Shown here piece by piece: positions 1 through 6,147 of a stretch of 6,555 nt of DNA. The stretch lies in assembly GCA_021784265.1 (NCBI GenBank), contig JAJXTA010000166.1, positions 1 to 6,555 on the forward strand. Reading direction: 5' to 3'. The position numbers and the translations under genes were made by a program. A model generated the notes under the pieces. The model was not told where the DNA came from and did not search any database. It saw only the letters and a program-made list of their open reading frames with translations. This stretch comes from a bacterium. GTDB taxonomy: Bacteria; Verrucomicrobiota; Verrucomicrobiia; Limisphaerales; J093. How positions within the stretch are numbered: position 1 is the first letter of the stretch; every line of letters begins with the position of its first letter.

Positions 1-1
1 G

Positions 2-268
2 TGGTACCTGCTTCTTGGGGCGCGAGACGCCGGTTCGCTGGGCATCATCCTGGTGCTGATCACGAGCACCCTCCTGAACGCGGCCTATTTCGTGCCGGTC
101 GTCTATAGCGCCTTTTTCGGCAAGGCGCCGGAGGCGGATGCCGGCCACCAGTATCATGAGGCGCCGGCCGCGATGCTGATCCCGCTGACCCTCACGGCGT
201 TGATTTCCGTGGGTATTGGGATTTATCCGGCGTTCTTCATGCGGTTCGCCCAGGCGGTGTTGCCATGA
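2..268 (+). CDS. MrpD/NuoN-like antiporter subunit, 3' end only
   Basis: This is the last 88 codons of a proton-conducting membrane subunit of the complex I / Mrp antiporter superfamily; its start lies before the window. The frame is open from base 2 to the TGA at 266-268. The visible part has two hydrophobic blocks: roughly residues 12-39, containing the conserved-looking LLNAAYFVPVVYSAFFG stretch of late antiporter helices, and roughly residues 57-80 with AMLIPLTLTALISVGIGIYP, the usual last helix before a short tail. The charged linker between them (KAPEADAGHQYHEAPA) fits MrpD-type monovalent cation/H+ antiporter subunit D proteins. The internal ATG at 53 falls inside this conserved region and is not the true start. 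The stop overlaps the next start as ATGA, implying translational coupling. The family is clear; whether it is MrpD, NuoM or NuoN proper cannot be settled from the tail alone. Confidence 0.85.
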   Translation, partial: WYLLLGARDAGSLGIILVLITSTLLNAAYFVPVVYSAFFGKAPEADAGHQYHEAPAAMLIPLTLTALISVGIGIYPAFFMRFAQAVLP

Positions 269-528
269 GATTGCTCAAGTTCATCGAATTCCTGCGGGCC
301 CGGCTGCGGACGGTGGTGTGGCTGGGGGTGGGGGTGTTGTTGGGTCTGGTGGTGTTGGACGCCCTGCCGGGGGTGGTGGTGAAGGAACACGCGCATACCT
401 GGGTCGAGCGGCACGTGCCGGGCTTCTGGGCCGTATTCGGCTTCGTCGGTTGTGTGGTCTTGATCATCCTCTCGAAGGCGTTTGGCCATCTCGGGATCAT
501 GACGCGGGAGGACTACTACGATGAGTAG
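265..528 (+). CDS. Small two-helix membrane protein within pump operon
   Basis: An 87-residue protein with a basic N-terminus (K/R at 2, 5, 11, 13 and 15), one hydrophobic helix at about residues 17-36, a short polar loop with EHAHTWVERH, a second helix at about 53-71 starting PGFWAVFGFVGCVV, and an acidic tail REDYYDE. The gene starts inside the stop of the preceding antiporter gene (ATGA) and ends 8 bases inside the next one, so it is certainly translated with them. I recall similar short proteins (an F-x-A-x-F-G-F-x-x-C helix followed by an acidic DYY tail) beside antiporter-like subunits in other bacterial clusters, but I know of no assigned function. It is too short and has the wrong helix count for NuoK/MrpC, NuoJ/MrpB or NuoA. 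A structural accessory subunit of the membrane arm is the reasonable inference. Confidence 0.8.
   Translation: MRLLKFIEFLRARLRTVVWLGVGVLLGLVVLDALPGVVVKEHAHTWVERHVPGFWAVFGFVGCVVLIILSKAFGHLGIMTREDYYDE
506..512 (+). promoter_or_regulatory. Shine-Dalgarno site for the NuoL/MrpA-like gene
   Basis: GGGAGGA lies 8 bases before the ATG at 521, inside the end of the preceding small gene. It is the clearest ribosome binding site in the window and supports the start at 521. The other genes here have weak or no recognisable sites and may depend on coupling or leader-independent initiation. Confidence 0.75.
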
Positions 529-2302
529 TTTCTGGCTGCACCCCGCGCTGATTCTGCTGCTGGGCGGTTTGCTGCTGCCCGCCATTCCGGCGCGGCTCAA
601 GAAGGGCTATCTGCTCCTGATCCCGGTGCTGGCGTTCTTGCGCACGCGGGCGATGGCGCACGGGACGTTCGGCCAAGTGCAAGTCTTGGAGTGGACATTG
701 GTCTTCGGGCGGGTTGACGCGCTGAGCGCCGTCTTCGGCTACATTATGAGTCTGATGTGCGTGCTGGGCACGTTGTACGGCCTGCACGTGAAAGCGAACG
801 GGGAACATGCGGCGGCGTGGACCTATGTGGCCGCCTCGCTTGGGGTGATCTACGCCGGGGATTGGCTGACGTTGTTTTTGTTCTGGGAGCTGATGGCCCT
901 CTCGTCGGTGTTTCTGGTCTGGTACCGGCGCGGGCCGGCGGCATTGGCGGCGGGGTACCGGTATCTGCTCGTGCATACCGCGGGCGGGGTCGCCCTCCTG
1001 GCGGGGATCATCCTGCACACGCGCGGGGCCGGCGCCACCCTGGCCTTCAACGCCTTTGACGTAAGCCACCCGACGCTGGCAGGGTATCTGATCCTGGCGG
1101 GGTTCGTCCTCAACGCGGCCGTGCCGCCGCTGCATGCCTGGTTGCCCGACGCCTACGGCGAAGCGACGTTCAATGGCTCGGTCTTTCTTTGCGCTTTCAC
1201 CACCAAGACCGCCGTCTATGCCCTCTGCCGCGGGTTTCCCGGGATGCACCTCCTGGTCCCGTTGGGGGTGGCGATGGCGCTCTACGGGGTGGTCTATGCC
1301 GTGCTGGAGAACGATTGCCGCCGCTTGCTGGCCTACCATATCATCAGTCAGGTCGGCTACATGGTGGCTGGGGTCGGTTTGGGCACCGATATGGCCATCA
1401 ACGGCGCCTGCGCGCATGCCTTCGCCCATATCCTCTACAAAGGCCTGCTCTTTATGGGGTGCGGCTCGGTGTTGCACATGACCGGGGAGAGCAAATTCAC
1501 CGAGCTGGGCGGGCTCTACAAAAAGATGCCGTGGACGTTCTTCTTCACCTTGATCGGTGGCCTCTCGATCTCCGCCTTCCCGCTCTTCAGCGGGTTCGTG
1601 AGCAAATCGATGATTATCCAGGCCGGGTTTGAGCAACATCTCCTGTGGGCCGGATTTCTGCTGAACCTGGCGTCGGTCGGCACCTTCTTGCACACGGGGC
1701 TGAAGGTGCCGTACTTCATCTGGTTCGGCAAGAACCACTGCAAGCCCGCCACGTGGGAACGGGCGGGCGAGCCGCCTTGGAACATGAACCTGGCAATGGC
1801 ATTGACCTCGTGCCTCTGCATCTTCATCGGGTGCTATACCCCGTACCTTTACGGGAAACTGCCGCACCCCGTGGATTATCACCCCTACACCTCCTATCAC
1901 GTTTCCGAGACCTTGCAGATTCTGCTCTTCACGGCGGTGGGCTTCTTTTTGTTGATCAAGAAGCTGGAGCCGGAAGCGACGATCAGCCTGGACATGGACT
2001 GGTTCTATCGCAAGGGCGGGCGGGCCTTCCTCTGGCTGGCCAAGCGCCCGATCCAGTGGGCGGACACCGGCGTGGGCGAGTTGTATCGGTTGGCTGGGTT
2101 GGTCCCGCTCATGTGGTCGGCCCGCTCGACCGGGCGCTTTGACGATCGCGTCATCGACGGGGCCGTGGACGGTTTGGCGCACTCGGTGCGTGGCCTCGGG
2201 CGGCGGCTCCGCGGCCTGCAACGCGGCCAGGTGCAACAGAGCTTGGTGGTGACGTTCGCGGTCCTGGCGGGTTTGGTCGTCGTCTATCTTTTGGTTTCTT
2301 AG
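521..2302 (+). CDS. NuoL/MrpA-like proton-conducting antiporter subunit
   Basis: A 593-residue polytopic membrane protein that should translocate H+ or Na+ as part of a complex I-like or Mrp-like assembly. Family landmarks are visible in order: FWELMALSS with E123 in the fifth-helix position; HAWLPDAYGEAT at 205-216; K229 in the FTTKTAVYAL broken helix; RRLLAYHIISQVGYM at 267-281; H303 and K307 in HILYKGLLFMGCG; and K395 in the late LKVPYFIWFG helix. After the antiporter core (to about 480) comes SLDMDWFYRKGG, then a polar, probably amphipathic stretch to about 570 with FDDRVIDGAVDGLA and LRGLQRGQVQ, then a final membrane helix at about 574-592. That tail matches the lateral helix and anchor helix of NuoL, while the core reads more like Mrp/Na+-antiporter subunit D. 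The start is backed by a good ribosome site and an 8-base overlap with the gene before. The substrate ion is not determinable from sequence. Confidence 0.92.
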   Translation: MSSFWLHPALILLLGGLLLPAIPARLKKGYLLLIPVLAFLRTRAMAHGTFGQVQVLEWTLVFGRVDALSAVFGYIMSLMCVLGTLYGLHVKANGEHAAAWTYVAASLGVIYAGDWLTLFLFWELMALSSVFLVWYRRGPAALAAGYRYLLVHTAGGVALLAGIILHTRGAGATLAFNAFDVSHPTLAGYLILAGFVLNAAVPPLHAWLPDAYGEATFNGSVFLCAFTTKTAVYALCRGFPGMHLLVPLGVAMALYGVVYAVLENDCRRLLAYHIISQVGYMVAGVGLGTDMAINGACAHAFAHILYKGLLFMGCGSVLHMTGESKFTELGGLYKKMPWTFFFTLIGGLSISAFPLFSGFVSKSMIIQAGFEQHLLWAGFLLNLASVGTFLHTGLKVPYFIWFGKNHCKPATWERAGEPPWNMNLAMALTSCLCIFIGCYTPYLYGKLPHPVDYHPYTSYHVSETLQILLFTAVGFFLLIKKLEPEATISLDMDWFYRKGGRAFLWLAKRPIQWADTGVGELYRLAGLVPLMWSARSTGRFDDRVIDGAVDGLAHSVRGLGRRLRGLQRGQVQQSLVVTFAVLAGLVVVYLLVS

Positions 2303-2320
2303 CCCGGTGGCGCCTCTCTC

Positions 2321-3823
2321 ATGCTCCTTCTGCCTTCCAGTTTCCCGATCCTCAGCCTACTGATCTTCTCCCCGCTGCTCGGGGCGGTGGGCGCGGCGCT
2401 GCTCAACAACGACCGCTGGCTGCGTTGGTGGAGCCTCGGGGTCACCCTGGTGATCGCCGTGCTCTCGCTCGAGCTCTACCTCGGCTTCGACCCGGGTACG
2501 GCGGCGTTCCAGTTCACCGAGCAGACGCCGTGGGTTCCGGCCCTCCACATCAACTACGCGGTCGGGGTGGACGGCATCAGCCTGCTGTTGGTGTTGCTGA
2601 CGACACTGGTCATGCCGTTGACCGTGCTCGCCTCCTGGCGGTACATTACCCGGCGGGTGAAGGAGTTCATGGTCTGTCTGCTGATCATGGAGACGGCGAT
2701 GGTGGGAGTGTTTTGCGCCCTGGACCTGGTCCTGTTCTTCGTCTTTTGGGAAGCGATGCTGATCCCGATGTCGCTGCTGATCGGGGTCTGGGGCGGGCCG
2801 CGGCGGATTTACGCCAGTCTGAAGTTCTTTGTCTATACCATGGCGGGCTCGGTGTTGTTGCTTGTGGCCATGATCGCCCTGTACCTGCAGGCGGGCAGCT
2901 TCAGCATCCCGGTCCTGATGGGCCGGGCCTACGCCCCCGGGTTTCAGTGCTGGGTCTTCCTGGCCTTCGCGCTCTCGTTCGCGATCAAGGTGCCCATGGT
3001 GCCGTTCCACACTTGGTTGCCGGCCGCCCACGTCGAAGCGCCGACCGCCGGCAGCGTGTTGCTCGCCAGCGTGCTCCTGAAGATGGGCACCTATGGCTTC
3101 CTCCGGTTTTGCCTGCCGATCACCCCTTACGCCACGCAGGTGTTGATGCCCTACATGCTGGGATTGTCCGTAGCGGCCATTTTGTATGGCGGGTTCGCGG
3201 CGTTAGCCCAGAGCGATCTGAAGAAGCTGGTGGCGTACTCGAGCGTGGGCCACATGGGCTTCGCGACGCTGGGCATCTTCGCCTTGAACAGCCAGGGCAT
3301 CGAGGGCGCCACGCTCCAGATGATCAACCACGGGGTGACGACCGGGGCATTGTTCATCGCCGTGGGGATGCTCTACGAGCGGCTGCACACCCGCGACCTG
3401 CACCAGGCCTCCGGCCTCGGACGCGCTATGCCCGTGTTTACCACCTTCCTCGGGGTCTTCGCCCTCTCCTCGCTGGCCTTCCCGGGCACGAACAGCTTCA
3501 TCGGCGAGTTCCTCGTGCTGACGGGCGGTTTTGCGCGCTCGAAGTGGATGATTGTCTGCGCGGTGCCGGGTGTCGTCGTGGCCGCCGCTTACATGCTGCG
3601 GGTGTTGCAGAAGGTGGCGTGGGGCGGTCTGGACAACCCCACCCATCCGGGGCTCAAGGATTTGGAGCCGCGCGAGGTGCTGACGCTGGCGCCCCTGTTG
3701 GTCTTTGTTTTCTGGATTGGTTTGCACCCGGAACCGTTCACGCGGGTGATGCATGCGAGTGTCCAGCACCTGCTCACCCAAGTCACCCAGTCGGCTGCCT
3801 ATGCCTCCGCGTCGCTTCGCTAA
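2321..3823 (+). CDS. nuoM: NADH-quinone oxidoreductase subunit M
   Basis: A 500-residue proton-pumping subunit of the complex I membrane arm, of normal family length. It starts 18 bases after the preceding pump gene, and the N-terminus PILSLLIFSPLLGA aligns with the usual first helix, so the ATG at 2321 is convincing. Key residues are present: E144 in LFFVFWEAMLIPM (E144 in E. coli NuoM); K223 and H230 in AIKVPMVPFHTWLPAAHVEAPT; K254 in LLKMGTYGFLRF; and E396 in FPGTNSFIGEFLVL. The last three lysine/glutamate positions sit 11 residues before E. coli K234, K265 and E407, so the whole half-channel series is retained. The E396 in place of lysine in the twelfth helix distinguishes NuoM from NuoL and NuoN. 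DLKKLVAYSSVGHMGF at 299-314 is the conserved eighth-helix segment. No frameshift or truncation is seen, and no clear ribosome site precedes it. Confidence 0.97.
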   Translation: MLLLPSSFPILSLLIFSPLLGAVGAALLNNDRWLRWWSLGVTLVIAVLSLELYLGFDPGTAAFQFTEQTPWVPALHINYAVGVDGISLLLVLLTTLVMPLTVLASWRYITRRVKEFMVCLLIMETAMVGVFCALDLVLFFVFWEAMLIPMSLLIGVWGGPRRIYASLKFFVYTMAGSVLLLVAMIALYLQAGSFSIPVLMGRAYAPGFQCWVFLAFALSFAIKVPMVPFHTWLPAAHVEAPTAGSVLLASVLLKMGTYGFLRFCLPITPYATQVLMPYMLGLSVAAILYGGFAALAQSDLKKLVAYSSVGHMGFATLGIFALNSQGIEGATLQMINHGVTTGALFIAVGMLYERLHTRDLHQASGLGRAMPVFTTFLGVFALSSLAFPGTNSFIGEFLVLTGGFARSKWMIVCAVPGVVVAAAYMLRVLQKVAWGGLDNPTHPGLKDLEPREVLTLAPLLVFVFWIGLHPEPFTRVMHASVQHLLTQVTQSAAYASASLR

Positions 3824-3829
3824 GCCCCG

Positions 3830-3846
3830 GCGTCGGCGGCCGACGC
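3830..3846 (+). other. GC hairpin in the nuoM-nuoN gap
   Basis: GCGTCGG at 3830-3836 can pair with CCGACGC at 3840-3846 across a CGG loop, giving a 7-bp stem 7 bases after the nuoM stop. There is no T-run, so it is unlikely to be a complete intrinsic terminator. It could stabilise or separate messages for nuoM and nuoN. In DNA this rich in G and C such a stem may arise by chance. Confidence 0.3.
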
Positions 3847-3880
3847 GGCTGCCGGCGCGGCGGGCCACGCCCCCAAAGCT

Positions 3881-5359
3881 ATGACTGTCGCCACTTTGCA
3901 AGCGTTCCTGCCGGAGCTGGTATTATTGCTGGGCGCCCTGGGTTTGTTTGTGGTGTGCCTTGGGGAGGGACGCGGGCGGCGGGCCCGCGCCGTGGCCAGC
4001 GGCGTGGCGTTGCTGGCCGTCGGCGCCAGCGCCGTCTCGCTCACCCAAAGCGGCGTGCTGTTCGACGGCACCTATCGGGTGGATGCCTTTTCCCAGTTGT
4101 TGAAAGTGGTGTTGGCTTTTGGTTATCTGCTGGTGATGCTGGTCAGCCGCCGGCTCCCCGCCATCCGGGGCGAGATTCAGCCCGAGTATTACCTGTTACT
4201 GGACCTGAGCGTGTCCGGCCTGGTGATGCTGGTGAGTTGTGTGGACCTGATCACGCTGGTGGTGGCGTTGGAGTTGGCCGCCTTCCCCCTCTACCTCATG
4301 GTGCCGATGCGGTTGGAGGCGCACGGCCAAAAGAGCCAGATGGAGGGGGCCATCAAGTACGTGATGTTTGGCATCGCCGCCAACGGGGTGATGCTGTTCG
4401 GCATGAGCTATCTGTTCGGCCTCACGGGGACGACCTCGCTGCCACTGCTCTTCCCCCGGCTCCAGCCGCTGATGCACTCGCCGCTGGCGCTGGTGGGCTT
4501 GGCCATGACCTTCTGCGGGCTTTATTACAAGCTGGCGGTGTTCCCGTTCCATTTTTGGACGCCGGACGTTTATCAAGGCGCGGCGAACGAGACGGCCAGC
4601 TTGATCGCGTCCCTGCCCAAGGTCGGGGCGGTGGCGGTCCTGATCCGGTTGGTGTCGCTCTCCGCGCCGGACAACCCGCCCCTGGTGCTTTTCATGACCG
4701 TGCTGGCGTGTGCCTCGATGTTCTACGGCAACTTGATCGCCTTGCAGCAGACCGACTTCAAGCGCTTGCTCGGCTTCTCCGGCATCGCCCATGCCGGTTA
4801 CGCCCTGATCGGGTTTGTGACCCTGGATCGGGCCGGCTACAGCGCCGCCCTGTATTACATCGTGGGTTACGCGTTTATGGTGTTAGCGTGCTTTACGGTC
4901 ATTTGCCACGTGGCGCCCGACGGGGAGAACCTCTCGCTGGAGCAACTGGGCGGCTTGCATCGGCGTTCGCCACTCTTGGCGCTTACCCTGCTGGTGGGCG
5001 TCTTCGCCCTGGCGGGTATCCCGCCGTTTGTGGGTTTCATGGGCAAATTCAATCTTTTGGTCGCGGCCCTGGGACGGGGCCATCTCTGGCTGGTGATCAT
5101 CGCGATGGTGAACGCGGCCATCGGGGTTTATTACTATCTGAGCGTGGTGCGGGAGGCCTGCTTGCGGGAGGCGCCCGAGCGAGCGCCCATCGTGTTGCCC
5201 TGGTCCAGCCGGCTTTTGTGTGTGCTGCTCATCGCGGCGATCGTGGTGCTGGGGGTCGCACCGGGCCGGTTCCTGGATTCGGTGGCCACCTCGGTGGCCT
5301 GCGTCAACGCCGCGCCCTCGATGGCGCCAGCGGCCTTGGTGGCGGGTGGGGCACGCTGA
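3881..5359 (+). CDS. nuoN: NADH-quinone oxidoreductase subunit N
   Basis: A 492-residue proton-pumping subunit, the antiporter-like member that sits next to the small NuoK/J/A subunits in complex I. The landmarks include E131 in VVALELAAFPLYLM; K217 and H224 in YYKLAVFPFHFWTPDVYQGA, at the same numbers as in E. coli NuoN; K247 in SLPKVGAVAVLIRL, again the same number; and K389 in GFMGKF, the twelfth-helix lysine. GIAANGVMLFGMSYLFGLTGTTSL at 164-187 and FKRLLGFSGIAHAGYAL at 293-309 are also typical. The usual APT after YQGA is replaced by ANET, a variant I recall from other bacterial NuoN proteins. The ATG at 3881 gives the expected short lead into the first helix, although no clear ribosome site is seen. 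The Ala-rich tail after residue 470 is weakly conserved. It is the last intact operon gene. Confidence 0.97.
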   Translation: MTVATLQAFLPELVLLLGALGLFVVCLGEGRGRRARAVASGVALLAVGASAVSLTQSGVLFDGTYRVDAFSQLLKVVLAFGYLLVMLVSRRLPAIRGEIQPEYYLLLDLSVSGLVMLVSCVDLITLVVALELAAFPLYLMVPMRLEAHGQKSQMEGAIKYVMFGIAANGVMLFGMSYLFGLTGTTSLPLLFPRLQPLMHSPLALVGLAMTFCGLYYKLAVFPFHFWTPDVYQGAANETASLIASLPKVGAVAVLIRLVSLSAPDNPPLVLFMTVLACASMFYGNLIALQQTDFKRLLGFSGIAHAGYALIGFVTLDRAGYSAALYYIVGYAFMVLACFTVICHVAPDGENLSLEQLGGLHRRSPLLALTLLVGVFALAGIPPFVGFMGKFNLLVAALGRGHLWLVIIAMVNAAIGVYYYLSVVREACLREAPERAPIVLPWSSRLLCVLLIAAIVVLGVAPGRFLDSVATSVACVNAAPSMAPAALVAGGAR

Positions 5360-6094
5360 GGCACGAACGACGGCCGCGTCGGCTCGCCGACCGAGGCCGG
5401 CCTAAGCGTCCGCCTGCGCAAAGACCCGCGGGACCACCTTCTTTACTACCTCGAGCTCAACGGTGACCTGTTCCAGGTAAGCCTCCCGACGACGAACCAG
5501 GCCGCCCAGAGCACCCTGGTGGCCCGCGCCGCCGATCACGGAGTCGCCAACAACGCCCAAGGACTCGCCATTGGGCTTGGTCTTCGACACTGCCGGGGCC
5601 TTGGCCCGGCTGTTTCGGCGCCACGGGTTCCTGCTGAGCTTCAACGCGGGGGACGCCCAGGGCACGAACACGCCGGGCCCGTTCGAGGACGCCCGCCAGG
5701 ACTTGGTGGACCTGGACCTGACCAAGCTCGGGACCACCAATTACGAGGCGCGCGTGACCCGGCTCGTGGTTGGATTTGCGTACCCGGTGGACGCGGAGAT
5801 CATCACCAACCGGATTTACGCCCTCGAGTATGGCGGCGCGTAGGGTTTGTGGGCGATTAGCTTTCCGGCCGCGCCTGGGCCGCCGCGCTTCGGCGCCCCG
5901 AGTTGGGGCCTGGGCGGCTGGTTCGCGGTCAGCCTGAGCAGCGCCACGAACCAGCCGGTCGGGATTGACGTTTCGACCGACCTGCGGCGGTGGCAGACGC
6001 TGACGAACTGGCTCCCCACGAGCAGCCCCTCGATTTGACCGACCCGGCTGCCACCGGCACCGCCCGGCGGTTCTATCGTGCCGTCGTGCCGTAG
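5360..6094 (+). pseudogene. Decayed 3' part of secreted beta-propeller-like protein
   Basis: No single frame is open across this stretch, but a protein can be followed through frame changes. From 5360 to about 5570, in the nuoN frame, it reads TEAGLSVRLRKDPRDHLLYY, then LELNGDLFQVSLPTTNQ, resembling the repeat strands of glucose/sorbosone dehydrogenase-like propellers. From about 5571 a frame shifted by one gives TNYEARVTRLVVGFAYPVDA and NRIYALEYGGA, stops at TAG 5841-5843, and continues as GLWAISFPAAP. PRFGAPSWGLGG and DVSTDLRRWQTLTNW follow, until a shift back at about 6032 gives TDPAATGTARRFYRAVVP and TAG at 6092. No start codon, signal peptide or N-terminal half is present. The closing segment looks like the C-terminal tail repeated in many Verrucomicrobiota secreted proteins. 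Two shifts plus a stop suggest a pseudogene; assembly error is the alternative. The enzyme identity is tentative. Confidence 0.7.
5371..5399 (+). terminator. Possible hairpin terminator after nuoN
   Basis: Twelve bases after the nuoN stop, CGGCC (5371-5375) can pair with GGCCG (5395-5399). Inside it, GTCGG (5378-5382) can pair with CCGAC (5387-5391) around a CTCG loop, with a small internal bulge between the two stems. The position suits the end of the pump operon. No T-tract follows, so it would be an atypical intrinsic terminator, or a 3' stabilising stem. It also lies in the region that reads as part of the broken gene, so it may be fortuitous. Confidence 0.35.
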
Positions 6095-6147
6095 CCGACC
6101 GAATCCGATTGCGTTGGCCCTCCGCTTCACGGTAAGCACAGCGCCGC
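6095..6147 (+). other. Short spacer before the DedA-family gene
   Basis: Fifty-three bases separate the end of the gene remnant from the DedA ATG. I see no strong ribosome binding site: GGTAAG at 6131-6136 is the nearest purine-rich patch. There is also no convincing -35/-10 pair. The promoter for the downstream gene may lie within the remnant. Confidence 0.4.

Noticed and set aside
324..373. Run of G tracts in the small membrane gene, as a possible G-quadruplex
   Set aside because: Only three tracts of three or more G lie within short loops; the fourth is about 24 bases away. The tracts are explained by Gly/Val/Leu codons of a membrane helix.
497..2236. Open reading frame of 579 codons on the - strand opposite the NuoL-like gene
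   Set aside because: Its translation is rich in Arg, His, Gln and Pro with no domain pattern. It lies antisense to a gene with clear conserved motifs and is a product of high GC at third positions.
2425..5466. 1013-codon open frame on the + strand running across nuoM, nuoN and beyond
   Set aside because: It is a shifted shadow of two well-recognised genes. The translation is Arg/Gly/Pro-rich, has no membrane or domain pattern, and is open only because stop codons are rare in this GC-rich sequence.
5519..5860. 113-codon + strand open frame as a separate small gene
   Set aside because: Its first part belongs to the decayed gene, but after about 5575 the translation becomes Arg/Gly/Pro-rich while the family-like sequence moves to another frame.
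6109..6138. TTGCGT and TAAGCA as a promoter for the DedA gene
   Set aside because: The match to consensus is poor, especially the -10 element, and it would leave a leader of only about 10 bases.
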